Below are positions 1-7,898 of a stretch of DNA of 64,000 nucleotides, one piece after another. Both the position numbers and the translations under genes were made by a program. Numbering within the stretch: the stretch's first letter is position 1; every line of letters begins with the position of its first letter. The notes beneath the pieces are model-generated. The model saw only the letters and a list, made by a program, of their open reading frames with translations. It was not told where the DNA came from and ran no database searches. The stretch spans positions 186,001 through 250,000 of the forward strand of contig NZ_FOCQ01000006.1 of NCBI RefSeq assembly GCF_900110165.1. The letters run 5' to 3'. Source of the stretch: Lihuaxuella thermophila. GTDB taxonomy: Bacteria > Bacillota > Bacilli > Thermoactinomycetales > Thermoactinomycetaceae.

Positions 1-665
1 TCATACAAAAAGAGTTCTTCATAAACCATGCGCCTTCTCGCCTGGTGTCCCTCTTCTTTTCCCTTGGGAAAATGGAGCAAGAACATCGCTTTGGCACGGG
101 GAATCAGTTTATACCGGCTGATGAGTTCTTCGGGAAGAATTTCCCTGATCTGTCTGCCGTACCGGACAAATGCCTCATAGATGAGTTTGCGCAACCAATT
201 GACTTTGACGGGACCGGTCACCGAATAAACGGGTTCCAAGCGTCCCACCTGCTTTTCTTGCTCGCTTTCGCTGATCAGTGTACGTTCCGCGGTCACCTGC
301 AACCGGTACCGGTCCCATTTTCCCGAGACCACGATCGTTTGGCCCGGGGAAAGCTTTTCTTTGAGATAGGCCTGGTTAAACCAGATCACACTGATGTGAA
401 TGCCCCCCGCATCCAGTTTCACGGTCATGCGGGATTTTTTCTTTCCATACCATCGGACGCTGGGTGTTCCGTAAATCCGCCCCCGGACTGTCACTTTAGC
501 TTCATGTGGGGCTTGTGTCAGATCGCTGAGGCGATAATCCTCGTACCGGTAAGGATAATATTGCAACAGATCGTCGACGGACCGGATTCCCAGCTCCGCC
601 AGAGCCTGTTTTTTCTGCTCCCCCACCCCTGGCAAAACATCTACAGGGACTTCGGACAGATTCAT
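1..665 (-). CDS. recG: ATP-dependent DNA helicase RecG, N-terminal part (cut by window edge)
   Basis: RecG is a superfamily 2 DNA translocase that remodels stalled forks and branched recombination intermediates. About 221 codons are present; the helicase motor lies beyond the left edge. Translating the minus strand gives a start MNLSEVPVDVLPGVG and the wedge-domain signature YPYRYEDYR at residues 37-45, followed by an OB-fold-like region with short alternating hydrophobic strands, all typical of RecG. The ATG at 665 overlaps the sdaAA stop as ATGA, so translation is probably coupled. The sdaAB-sdaAA-recG order is also seen in Bacillus. Identity is secure for the part visible. Confidence 0.93.
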   Translation of the reverse strand, partial: MNLSEVPVDVLPGVGEQKKQALAELGIRSVDDLLQYYPYRYEDYRLSDLTQAPHEAKVTVRGRIYGTPSVRWYGKKKSRMTVKLDAGGIHISVIWFNQAYLKEKLSPGQTIVVSGKWDRYRLQVTAERTLISESEQEKQVGRLEPVYSVTGPVKVNWLRKLIYEAFVRYGRQIREILPEELISRYKLIPRAKAMFLLHFPKGKEEGHQARRRMVYEELFLY

Positions 666-1555
666 GATTTTTTATCAATGGTTCCAAAAATTTGTCGTTC
701 CAGGGCACGTCCTGTCGGGGTAGCAGCCAATCCGCCCAAAGCAGTCTCTTTTAACGCGACCGGCATCGTCTGTCCAATCTTGTACATGGCTTCAATCACT
801 TCATCGGTGGGGATCACGCTTTTCACCCCTGCCATGGCCATGTCTGCCGCCACCATGGCGATGGCAGCTCCCATGGCGTTCCGCTTCACGCAAGGGGCCT
901 CCACCAGGCCGGCCACCGGGTCGCAAACCAGTCCCAACATGTTTTTCAAGGCAATGGCAATCGCTTCCGCAGACATTGACGGCGTGCCTCCCGCCATCTC
1001 CACCACGGCCGCTGCAGCCATCGCTGTCGCCGAGCCCACTTCTGCCTGACAGCCCCCCGCCGCGCCGGAAATGCAGGCATTGTTGGCGATGCAAAAGCCA
1101 ACCGCACCGGCGACAAACAGAGCGCGGATCATCGTCTCCCGATCGGAACCGAGCTTTTCGGCTGCGGTAAAGATGGTTCCGGGTAAAATGCCGCAAGCTC
1201 CCGCCGTCGGAGTAGCTACAATCGTGCCCATGGCGGCATTTACTTCCGAAACGGCTGTCGCCCGTGAAACCGCATCCAAAATTGTCGGACCGGACAACAG
1301 AACATTGGCTTTTTCCTTATACTCGCGAATTTTCTTCGCATCACCGCCGGTCAAACCGCTGTGGGAACGGATGTCCTCGGTCAGGCCGCGCTGAATCGCC
1401 TGTTCCATCACATCGAGATTCCGCCCCATCTCCTCGAAAATCTCTTCCCGCGGACGATTCATCACCTCTGCTTCGTGTAAAATCATCACTTCGGAAATTT
1501 TGAGGTTTTCCGTTTCAGCAATTTCTACCAACTCAGCAACAGTACGAAACTTCAT
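662..1555 (-). CDS. sdaAA: L-serine dehydratase, iron-sulfur-dependent, alpha subunit
   Basis: Large subunit of the two-subunit [4Fe-4S] L-serine dehydratase, which deaminates serine to pyruvate and ammonia in the cytoplasm. The 297-residue product has Cys169, Cys211 and Cys222. Their spacing (42 and 11) equals that of the three cluster ligands known in the single-chain bacterial enzyme, so these are the probable ligands. Conserved blocks are TPTAGACGILPG near 115-126 and CDPVAGLVEAPC at 211-222. An upstream in-frame ATG at 1588 would add 11 residues, but an AAGGAG site sits about 9 bases before the ATG at 1555, so I chose 1555. It follows sdaAB and overlaps recG by 4 bases. Confidence 0.96.
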   Translation of the reverse strand: MKFRTVAELVEIAETENLKISEVMILHEAEVMNRPREEIFEEMGRNLDVMEQAIQRGLTEDIRSHSGLTGGDAKKIREYKEKANVLLSGPTILDAVSRATAVSEVNAAMGTIVATPTAGACGILPGTIFTAAEKLGSDRETMIRALFVAGAVGFCIANNACISGAAGGCQAEVGSATAMAAAAVVEMAGGTPSMSAEAIAIALKNMLGLVCDPVAGLVEAPCVKRNAMGAAIAMVAADMAMAGVKSVIPTDEVIEAMYKIGQTMPVALKETALGGLAATPTGRALERQIFGTIDKKS

Positions 1556-1624
1556 GGCTACTAGCTCCTTTTCCACAAAAACATTCACGAACGACTGACC
1601 TTCTTTACACCTTCACAGAAAACC

Positions 1625-1647
1625 GCCGCCTAAAACGATTAGGCGGC
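1625..1647 (-). terminator. Hairpin between sdaAB and sdaAA, weak terminator or attenuator
   Basis: A perfect 9-bp stem (GCCGCCTAA / TTAGGCGGC) with a 5-base loop lies between the two serine dehydratase subunit genes. On the minus strand it is followed by GGTTTTC, a short T-tract. This could reduce read-through into sdaAA-recG or act as an RNA-processing or stability element. The function is inferred from structure only. Confidence 0.5.
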
Positions 1648-1661
1648 TTTCAGTCAAATGA

Positions 1662-2318
1662 TTAAAGAATGGTGACGGCCAGGATGCCCGGAAGGTCTTG
1701 TATTTCTTTCTGTACTTCGGGCTCCACAGGTTGGTCGGTTTCGATCGACATCAACGCTTCGGAACCTTTTTCCTTGCGCGACACCTGCATAAAACCGATA
1801 TTGATTTTGTGAGAAGCGAGCACAGTCGCGACACGTGCGACGGCACCGTACTGGTCATGATGGAGTACGAGTAAAACGGGATCATTGCCGGATAATTTCA
1901 GTTCAAAACCATTTAATTCGATGATTTCCATCTTGCCGCCGCCAATCGAGACGCCCACCACTTCCATGGTTCCTTTTTCATCTTCAAGGCGAAGACGCGC
2001 GGTATTGGGATGATCGGTCAATTCATCCGATTCGCGAAAGATGATGTCAACTCCTTCTTCCTTGGCAATTTCCAAGGCATTGACGATCCGTTTGTCAAAG
2101 GTATCGAAATCCAACAGCCCTCCTGCCAGCGCAATGTCAGTTCCGTGACCGCGATACGTCTTGGCAAAAGAACCGTAGAGAGTGATGATCACCCGTTTGG
2201 GCTTACGACCGAAGATTTTCCTGGCCGCACGGCCAATCCGGGCCGCACCGGCCGTATGAGAACTGGAGGGTCCAATCATGATCGGACCAATAATATCAAA
2301 AACCGTGCGATATTTCAT
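1662..2318 (-). CDS. sdaAB: L-serine dehydratase, iron-sulfur-dependent, beta subunit
   Basis: Small subunit (218 residues) of the two-subunit L-serine dehydratase; it pairs with SdaAA to convert serine to pyruvate. The N-terminal serine dehydratase beta domain shows GPSSSHTAGAARIG at residues 16-29. The C-terminal 70 residues look like an ACT regulatory domain (VLLVLHHDQYGAVARV and onward), as usual for Firmicutes SdaAB. The ATG at 2318 has a GGAGG site 7 bases upstream. It follows degV by about 20 bases, which suggests one transcript from the asp23/fakA promoter. Confidence 0.95.
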   Translation of the reverse strand: MKYRTVFDIIGPIMIGPSSSHTAGAARIGRAARKIFGRKPKRVIITLYGSFAKTYRGHGTDIALAGGLLDFDTFDKRIVNALEIAKEEGVDIIFRESDELTDHPNTARLRLEDEKGTMEVVGVSIGGGKMEIIELNGFELKLSGNDPVLLVLHHDQYGAVARVATVLASHKINIGFMQVSRKEKGSEALMSIETDQPVEPEVQKEIQDLPGILAVTIL

Positions 2319-2339
2319 GTTTTCCTCCTACCAACGGGT

Positions 2340-3209
2340 CTAAGCTTTCAAAGGCACCACCAAGCAGCCGATCGTACCCGGCCCCGCGTGGGTACCGATC
2401 ACGGGTCCAATCTCGATCAAGTTGGCTTCCTGCACATCATAAATCGCTTTCAATTTGTCCATCCATTCTTCCGCCTGTTCCTTGCGGTCCGCATGCAATA
2501 CGGCAGCCGTGACCGTCGAGCCGGCGGGGACTTTTTCCTGGAGCAGTTCAAAAACCCTGCTCACCGCTTTATTCTTCCCACGTGCTTTATCGATGGCATA
2601 TACTTCCCCGTCGTCGTTGATGGAAATGATCGGCTTGATGCTCAGCAAAGAGCCGACCAGTGCCGCTGCTTTCCCAATCCGCCCGCCTTTTTGCAGGTAT
2701 TCGAGCGTGTCCACCAGAGCTGCCAACGCCTGATTTTCCCGGTAATATTCCGCGATGGCGACCAACTCGTCCATCTTTTTGCCCTGTTTGGCTGCGCGCG
2801 CGACAGCGACGACGATCATCCCGATAGAATAGGTCGCTGTTTTGGAGTCAAAGACGGTGATCGTGACGCCCGGATGTTCTTCTTCGATCATTCCTTTGGC
2901 GAGTACCGCAGACTGATACGTTCCGCTCAATGCCGATGAGAGATGGATGGATAAAATTTCCGTTGCCCCCTCTTGGATCGCTCCCCGGTAAACTTCGGCA
3001 AAATCAAGGGGAGACGGTTGCGAGGTGGTGGGCAGTTCTTCAGTCGCACGAAGCTTTTCGTAAAATTCGGCAGCACTCAAGGTAACCCCGTCCAGATAGG
3101 ACTCTCCACCCACATGCACTTTGAGCGGAATCACTGAAATTCCTAATTCTTCGGCCAAATTCTTGGGAATATCTGCGGTACTGTCCGTAATTATTTTAAC
3201 ATTTGCCAC
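2340..3209 (-). CDS. DegV family fatty-acid-binding protein, probable FakB
   Basis: DegV-family proteins bind a single fatty acid; the best-studied members (FakB) present it to the kinase FakA to make acyl-phosphate for phospholipid synthesis. The 289-residue product begins VANVKIITDSTADIP, the family N-terminus, and has LPTTSQPSP near 60 and IHLSSALSGTYQSA near 90, typical fatty-acid-site regions. The frame opens with a TTG at 3227, but GTG at 3207-3209 lies 8 bases after GGAAGGGG, so I prefer GTG. It starts about 20 bases after the fakA stop, which supports a FakB role rather than an unrelated DegV function. Confidence 0.9.
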   Translation of the reverse strand: MANVKIITDSTADIPKNLAEELGISVIPLKVHVGGESYLDGVTLSAAEFYEKLRATEELPTTSQPSPLDFAEVYRGAIQEGATEILSIHLSSALSGTYQSAVLAKGMIEEEHPGVTITVFDSKTATYSIGMIVVAVARAAKQGKKMDELVAIAEYYRENQALAALVDTLEYLQKGGRIGKAAALVGSLLSIKPIISINDDGEVYAIDKARGKNKAVSRVFELLQEKVPAGSTVTAAVLHADRKEQAEEWMDKLKAIYDVQEANLIEIGPVIGTHAGPGTIGCLVVPLKA

Positions 3210-3228
3210 TCCAAACACCCCTTCCAAT

Positions 3229-4920
3229 TTATTCCACAGAGAATAAGAAATAGTACAGCGGCTGCCCCCCGTCGTGTACTTCCACTTCGGTGTCCGGATA
3301 TTTTTCTTCGATAAATTGGGTAATTTGGTTTACCTGTTCCTCTGTGGTTTCCTGTCCGTAAATAATGGTAACCACATCGGCCCCGTCATCCACCATGGCT
3401 TCCAACAGTTCACAAGCCGTTTGGATTAAATCGCGCCCCACTTTTTCGATTTTTCCGTCGCGAATGCCGAGATAATCCCCTTTGTTAATCGCGAGACCAT
3501 TCATGTTGGAATCCCGGATGGCGTAAGTCACTTCACCCGATTGCACATGGGTATACGCTTCGGTCATCTTCTGCCGGTTGGTTTCCGGGCTGGCTTCATT
3601 GGAAAAAGCCAAGAGCGCAGCCAGTCCCTGGGCGATGTTTCGCGTCGGCAGCACGGTCACCGGGGTCTCCACCACTTCTCCCACCTGCTCCGCAGTCAAA
3701 ATGATATTTTTGTTGTTTGGCAGGATGAAAATGTGTTCGGCGTAGATTTGCCCGATCGCTTTCGCAATATCTTCCGTGCTGGGGTTCATCGTCTGTCCCC
3801 CTTCGATGACCACGTCCACTCCCAAGCTGCGAAAGATCTCGGCGATCCCCTCACCGGTTGCCACGGCGGCGATCCCGTACTTTTTCTTTTCCTTCGACGG
3901 TTCAGCCTGCTTCTGTTCAGGGCGGGCCGGCCCCTTCCCTTCGGTGACATGCTCGTACTGTTCACGCATATTATCGATTTTGATCCGGGTCAAATCCCCG
4001 AATTTCATGGCGAAATTAAGCGCATCCCCCGGATACTCCGCATGGATATGTACTTTGACCAGCTCATCATCCGCCACAACCAGCAGCGAATCGCCAAAAC
4101 GGGACATTTCCTTCCGGAATTGATGTTCTTCAAAGGCTTCCGTCTGGCGTCGATCCGTTTTGAGTTGAATGATAAACTCCGTGCAATATCCGTGTTCAAT
4201 TTGAGCAGGATCAATGAGCGACTGGGCATTTTGTTCATGCGCCACTGCCGCGAGGGAATCCGGATCGGGAAGTGCTGAAGAAGTTTTTTCCTCCGTGTCT
4301 GTTTCCCCTCTTAACAAAGCCAACATTCCTTCGTAGATAAAAACAAGTCCTTGCCCTCCCGCATCCACAACACCTGTCTGCTTTAAAACCGGCAGCATCT
4401 CAGGAGTGCGGGCAAGGGTTCTGCGCGCTTCGTTCAAAACGGCTTCCATGATGGCCGTCGGGTCTTCCGTCGTCCAGGAACGCTTCATCCCCTCGTCTGC
4501 CGCCTCGCGGGCAACAGTGAGAATCGTTCCTTCCACCGGTTTGAGCACCGCTTTATACGCAGTCTCCACGCCTCGCTGAAAGGCGTCAGCCAGTTGTCGG
4601 GCGTTGATCGAGTCTTTATCGGAGACGGCTTTGGCAAAACCGCGGAACAACTGGGACAGGATCACCCCGGAATTGCCGCGCGCGCCCATCAACAAACCTT
4701 TTGATAGCGCTTCCGCCAATTTTCCGACCGACGAAGCGGCTGCTTTCTCCATTTCCCTCACACCGGAGGCCAGTGTCAAGTTCATATTGGTTCCCGTGTC
4801 TCCGTCCGGCACGGGAAAAACGTTTAACGCGTTGACGGTTTCCACATGTTTGTTTAAGCATTGTGCGCCCGCACGCATCATCTGCAAAAAGAGCGCTGCA
4901 TCAATATGTTGCTGTGACAA
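3229..4920 (-). CDS. fakA: Fatty acid kinase catalytic subunit FakA (DAK2 domain, YloV family)
   Basis: FakA phosphorylates fatty acids held by FakB (DegV-family) proteins and feeds the acyl-phosphate pathway. The 563-residue protein has an N-terminal DhaL/DAK2 nucleotide-binding domain (residues 1 to about 205), with the metal-binding Asp-rich loop VPDGDTGTNM at 37-46 and GARGNSGVILSQ near 78-89. A middle region and a C-terminal DegV-like domain complete the family length. The start is TTG at 4918-4920, 7 bases after GAGGAGG; no ATG or GTG start fits better. It lies 12 bases downstream of the asp23-like gene, as yloU-yloV do in Bacillus. Confidence 0.94.
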   Translation of the reverse strand: MSQQHIDAALFLQMMRAGAQCLNKHVETVNALNVFPVPDGDTGTNMNLTLASGVREMEKAAASSVGKLAEALSKGLLMGARGNSGVILSQLFRGFAKAVSDKDSINARQLADAFQRGVETAYKAVLKPVEGTILTVAREAADEGMKRSWTTEDPTAIMEAVLNEARRTLARTPEMLPVLKQTGVVDAGGQGLVFIYEGMLALLRGETDTEEKTSSALPDPDSLAAVAHEQNAQSLIDPAQIEHGYCTEFIIQLKTDRRQTEAFEEHQFRKEMSRFGDSLLVVADDELVKVHIHAEYPGDALNFAMKFGDLTRIKIDNMREQYEHVTEGKGPARPEQKQAEPSKEKKKYGIAAVATGEGIAEIFRSLGVDVVIEGGQTMNPSTEDIAKAIGQIYAEHIFILPNNKNIILTAEQVGEVVETPVTVLPTRNIAQGLAALLAFSNEASPETNRQKMTEAYTHVQSGEVTYAIRDSNMNGLAINKGDYLGIRDGKIEKVGRDLIQTACELLEAMVDDGADVVTIIYGQETTEEQVNQITQFIEEKYPDTEVEVHDGGQPLYYFLFSVE

Positions 4921-4932
4921 GCCTTTTCCTCC

Positions 4933-5298
4933 TCACTCTTCGTTCACCAAACGAACACCTTGCACATAGATGTTCACATGATTTACTTTCAACCCGGTCA
5001 TTTGCTCCAGGGTATATTTCACTTTGGTTTGAACATTGTGAGCCACTTCCGAAATCTTTGTTCCATACCCGACGATAATGTACATATCAATGATCGTTTC
5101 GCCGTTCTCGGTCCGCACCTCGATTCCTTTGCTCAGGTTTTCGCGTCCCAAGAGTTCGGTGATTCCATCCTTCAGCTGGCTGCGGGAAGCCATTCCCACC
5201 AAGCCGTAGCAATCCATCGCCGACACTCCGGCAATGGTCGCGATCACCTCATTTGCAACTTCGATTTGTCCAAGGTTTGTTGAAACTTCCAAGCTCAT
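4933..5298 (-). CDS. Asp23/YloU family cell-envelope stress protein
   Basis: A 121-residue Asp23/Gls24 (DUF322) family protein, the YloU counterpart. The family is abundant near the membrane in Firmicutes and is linked to alkaline or envelope stress; its molecular role is poorly known. Visible features are the N-terminal IEVANEVIATIAG and the central DMYIIVGYGTKISEVAHNVQ segment. The ATG at 5298 is preceded by GGAGG at a normal distance. It is probably the first gene of the operon running through fakA, degV, sdaAB, sdaAA and recG. A TACAAT on the minus strand near 5350 is a possible -10 box, with a poor -35. Confidence 0.92.
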   Translation of the reverse strand: MSLEVSTNLGQIEVANEVIATIAGVSAMDCYGLVGMASRSQLKDGITELLGRENLSKGIEVRTENGETIIDMYIIVGYGTKISEVAHNVQTKVKYTLEQMTGLKVNHVNIYVQGVRLVNEE

Positions 5299-5381
5299 GG
5301 TTATTCCTCCCTGATCGGGGTTTCAATAGGCTGTCAGCTAGGACAATTGTACAATAACAGCAAGCAGAATAAAAGGTCTCC

Positions 5382-5410
5382 TTGCAAGGATGAATGAGGT
5401 ATGCTAAAAT
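5382..5410 (+). promoter_or_regulatory. Sigma-A type promoter for rpmB
   Basis: TTGCAA (5382-5387), a 17-base spacer and TAAAAT (5405-5410) form a near-consensus housekeeping promoter about 90 bases before the rpmB start. A leader of about 85 bases would follow. Confidence 0.7.
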
Positions 5411-5501
5411 GGGCTGGTGTTTAGGATATGAGAGCGAAATTCTGTCCTTTGGAAATCAGAGCCTGTTGTTCTTTGACGGACGCAAGATAGGAGGTGCAAA
5501 G

Positions 5502-5690
5502 ATGGCTCGTCGTTGTTTTATCACCGGTAAACAAGGACACATGGGAAACAAAGTCAGCCACTCCAACCGCAAAACCCGTAAAAAATGGGGCGTGAACGTG
5601 CAAAAAGTGCGCATTCTCGTGGATGGGAAACCAAAACGCGTGTATGTGAGCACCCGTGCACTGAAATCCGGCAAAGTTACCCGTGTGTAA
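5502..5690 (+). CDS. rpmB: 50S ribosomal protein L28
   Basis: Small basic protein (62 residues) of the large ribosomal subunit. The sequence starts [24 protein letters not shown] and ends in [14 protein letters not shown], a clear L28. The second Cys pair seen in zinc-binding L28 paralogues is missing (only Cys5 is present), so it is the zinc-independent form. The frame is open from 5394, but the ATG at 5502 with AGGAGG about 10 bases upstream is the evident start. It is transcribed opposite to its neighbours from its own promoter and ends at a bidirectional terminator shared with spoVM. Confidence 0.97.
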   Translation: MARRCFITGKQGHMGNKVSHSNRKTRKKWGVNVQKVRILVDGKPKRVYVSTRALKSGKVTRV

Positions 5691-5710
5691 TGGAAATGGA
5701 TAAGAAAAAA

Positions 5711-5733
5711 GCACCTGTGGGGTGCTTTTTTTC
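5711..5733. terminator. Bidirectional terminator between rpmB and spoVM
   Basis: GCACC-TGTGG-GGTGC hairpin at 5711-5725 followed by a T-run on the plus strand, with the matching A-run (T-run on the minus strand) at 5704-5710. It can end both rpmB (plus) and spoVM (minus). Confidence 0.85.
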
Positions 5734-5749
5734 TTTTGAGCCAAAGAGC

Positions 5750-5830
5750 TTAATCTTTTTTAAACACACCTAGTATGGCTTTAACCATCCCACCGAGGAA
5801 TTTCGGAAGCTTGATGGTATAAAACTTCAC
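5750..5830 (-). CDS. spoVM: Stage V sporulation protein M (26 residues)
   Basis: SpoVM is an amphipathic-helix peptide that recognises the convex forespore membrane and anchors SpoIVA, the base of the spore coat. The minus strand encodes a start KFYTIKLPKFLGG and then MVKAILGVFKKD, almost the same as the 26-residue Bacillus SpoVM, including the helix-breaking Pro9. It begins with GTG (5828-5830) and has an AAGGGG site about 6 bases upstream. It sits between rpmB and thiN as in Bacillus. In the family it is transcribed in the mother cell; I did not find a convincing sigma-E promoter. Confidence 0.95.
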   Translation of the reverse strand: MKFYTIKLPKFLGGMVKAILGVFKKD

Positions 5831-5978
5831 ACCGATTCACCCCTTACCCCAGTTGGTCATCATATGATCACGACTCATACCGCATCGTGCCTTCAACTTA
5901 TTTATATTCTATAGAGTTCAATATGTCCCTAGAACAACGGATCTTATTTAGCGGGACAAGCACCCGGACAAAACGCAG

Positions 5979-5998
5979 AAAACCGGGATTAGTCCCGG
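5979..5998 (-). terminator. Terminator overlapping the thiN stop codon
   Basis: CCGGGA (5983-5988) and TCCCGG (5993-5998) form a hairpin whose loop contains the thiN TAA. On the minus strand it is followed by TTTTCTG. It ends the prpC-to-thiN operon before spoVM. Confidence 0.75.
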
Positions 5999-6639
5999 CT
6001 TTCCACCAACAGGCATTTGCCTTTTTCAATGATGATTTTGCCCTCTCTCCCGACGATTTCGTTGCTGATCCCCCGCGTCATCCCCCGCAGGAGCGTTTCT
6101 CCCCGCAAAGGATATAACATGCCTACCGTCGTAATTCCTTCCGCTGCCGCCGTTACGGGAATGAGCGAGACAAAAGAAAATTTGCTTTCAGCCAGGACTG
6201 CTTCCCCAGGCCCAGAAACCAACCGAATCCGGTTACTTCGATGATAGAGAATCCCTTGCACTCCCTGTTCATCCAGCCACTCCAGAAGGCCCAGATTGGC
6301 CAGGGTGTGGTCAAAGCGGGAACCTCCCAGCGCACCCAGGATGATCACCTCATCCGGATTTTGGCGCAGCGCTTCACGGGCGGCATAATGGGTATCCGTT
6401 TCCGCCTTGGCCGCCGGCAGTTTCCGGATCGGAATGCCACGGGCGGCTAGTTGAGCCGCAAAGTGTTCGCCCACCGTATCAAAATCGCCGACGACCAGAT
6501 GGGGGATAATTCCCGCATCCAGGAGTGTCAGCGCTCCTCCGTCCGCAGCGACAACCCAGTCCCGTTCGGGATCGATCAACGCCAAATCTTCCGCATCCAC
6601 ATCCCCGCCTGCCACAACAAAAGCTGTCCGCTTCGACAT
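5989..6639 (-). CDS. thiN: Thiamine pyrophosphokinase
   Basis: ThiN transfers pyrophosphate from ATP to thiamine to make thiamine diphosphate. The 216-residue protein shows ADGGA at 32-36, GDFD at 51-54, the ETDTHYA block at 80-86 and GGSRFDHTLAN at 105-115, all active-site signatures of the family. The C-terminal half is the thiamine-binding beta domain. It starts 20 bases after the stop of a thiamine-transporter S-component gene, which makes a salvage pair: import followed by activation. Its stop codon lies inside the terminator hairpin. Confidence 0.95.
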   Translation of the reverse strand: MSKRTAFVVAGGDVDAEDLALIDPERDWVVAADGGALTLLDAGIIPHLVVGDFDTVGEHFAAQLAARGIPIRKLPAAKAETDTHYAAREALRQNPDEVIILGALGGSRFDHTLANLGLLEWLDEQGVQGILYHRSNRIRLVSGPGEAVLAESKFSFVSLIPVTAAAEGITTVGMLYPLRGETLLRGMTRGISNEIVGREGKIIIEKGKCLLVESRD

Positions 6640-6659
6640 CCTTCAACCCATCCATCCAG

Positions 6660-7211
6660 TTAACGTTGCTTTAAAACCAGTTGCGGGGCCGAATAGATCA
6701 ATAGTCCCAGCACGATCAAGGAGAGCAGGATCTGCGGCAGAATATAGGTGAGGTTGTAGATCAATGAGTACAAATAAACCGGCTGCCCTTCGGGGGCATA
6801 GGAAGCAAAAAAGATGATTCCGGAAAGATAATGGGCCAGAAACCGCAGTCCCCCCGCGATCAGCAGACCGGCGCCTGCCATCAGCACCTTGGCTATCCGG
6901 CTCGCATAGCTTTGAAGCCGGATCACACCGGAAAGTCCCAGCAATCCAAACGCCAGCGGATAATCTAAAATGGCTTGCACCGGATGAACCACATAACCAC
7001 TAAAAATCAACAGTAAAATGCCAGTCAACAAGCCGCAGACCAATCCGGGAACCAGGCCCCGGCGAAACGCCAGAATGGCAATCGGCACCATCACCAGCGT
7101 AACCGATCCGCCCTGCGGCATCTGAAAAAGAATCCATCGATCAAGCACAACGGCGATCGCCGTCATGACCGCAATTTCGATCATCGTAATCAAGCGGCTG
7201 CTCTGGATCAT
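6660..7211 (-). CDS. thiT: Thiamine transporter ThiT (ECF-type S component)
   Basis: Substrate-binding membrane subunit that captures thiamine and docks on the shared energy-coupling-factor ATPase module, which is not encoded here. The 183-residue protein has about six hydrophobic helices and the ThiT signatures GGSVTLVMVPI (about 35-45), HPVQAILDYPLAFG (76-89) and HYLSGIIFFASYAPEG in the loop before the last helices. The start overlaps the rpe stop as ATGA. No TPP riboswitch precedes it because the gene is embedded in the rpe operon. The context with thiN supports the thiamine assignment. Confidence 0.93.
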   Translation of the reverse strand: MIQSSRLITMIEIAVMTAIAVVLDRWILFQMPQGGSVTLVMVPIAILAFRRGLVPGLVCGLLTGILLLIFSGYVVHPVQAILDYPLAFGLLGLSGVIRLQSYASRIAKVLMAGAGLLIAGGLRFLAHYLSGIIFFASYAPEGQPVYLYSLIYNLTYILPQILLSLIVLGLLIYSAPQLVLKQR

Positions 7212-7897
7212 TTCTGTCTCCTCCCTTCCCTATCCGTTTGCCCGGCTGCTGCCCCGCGAATCGCCAGGAGAGACTCCTGACGGTTTTCTGTGCCAAAAAT
7301 GGCCGAACCGGCCACCAGAACCGTCGCCCCGCTGGCCGCCACATCGGCAGCCGTGTTGACATTGATCCCGCCGTCCACTTCGATTTCCACATGGGATAAT
7401 CCTTGGGCATCGAGAAGTCCGCGCACCTGCCTGATCTTATGCAAAACGCTCCTGATAAAGGTTTGTCCCCCAAAACCGGGGTTGACCGTCATGAGCAACA
7501 CAAGATCCACATCCGGCAGGATGGGCTCGATCAGGGAAACCGGTGTGGCCGGATTGATGACGACCCCGGCTTTCACTCCCTGTTCCTTGATGAGATGGAC
7601 GGTACGGTGCAGGTGAGGGCAAGCCTCCTGATGAACGGAGATCAGGTCAGCCCCGCTTTTGGCAAACGCCTCGATATAGCGGTCGGGCTCTTCAATCATC
7701 AGGTGCACATCGAGGGGCAGGCCGGTATGCGGCCGGATCGACTCCACGATCAGCGGCCCCAGGGTGATGTTCGGAACAAAGTGACCATCCATCACGTCCA
7801 CATGAATCCAGTCGGCCCCTGCCCGTTCCACATCGGCGATCTCCTCCCCGAGCCGTGAAAAGTCGGCCGACAAGATCGAGGGCGCAATTTTGACCAT
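7208..7897 (-). CDS. rpe: Ribulose-phosphate 3-epimerase
   Basis: Interconverts ribulose-5-phosphate and xylulose-5-phosphate in the pentose phosphate pathway. This TIM-barrel of 229 residues keeps the metal and catalytic residues His32, Asp34, His65 and Asp175 in the motifs IHVDVMDGHFVPN, LDVHLMIE and EVDGGIN, with NPGFGGQ near 139-145. The start ATG at 7897 is one base after the rsgA stop. The C-terminal tail GQTDREGRRQK is polar and poorly conserved. The rsgA-rpe order is standard in Bacillales. Confidence 0.97.
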   Translation of the reverse strand: MVKIAPSILSADFSRLGEEIADVERAGADWIHVDVMDGHFVPNITLGPLIVESIRPHTGLPLDVHLMIEEPDRYIEAFAKSGADLISVHQEACPHLHRTVHLIKEQGVKAGVVINPATPVSLIEPILPDVDLVLLMTVNPGFGGQTFIRSVLHKIRQVRGLLDAQGLSHVEIEVDGGINVNTAADVAASGATVLVAGSAIFGTENRQESLLAIRGAAAGQTDREGRRQK

Positions 7898-7898
7898 G

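Noticed and set aside
5880-5930. Sigma-E promoter for spoVM
   Set aside because: An ATATT near 5920 is present, but no correctly spaced -10 box matches the consensus.
6660-7300. TPP riboswitch expected before thiT
   Set aside because: thiT overlaps rpe by 4 bases and no thi-box-like sequence was seen.
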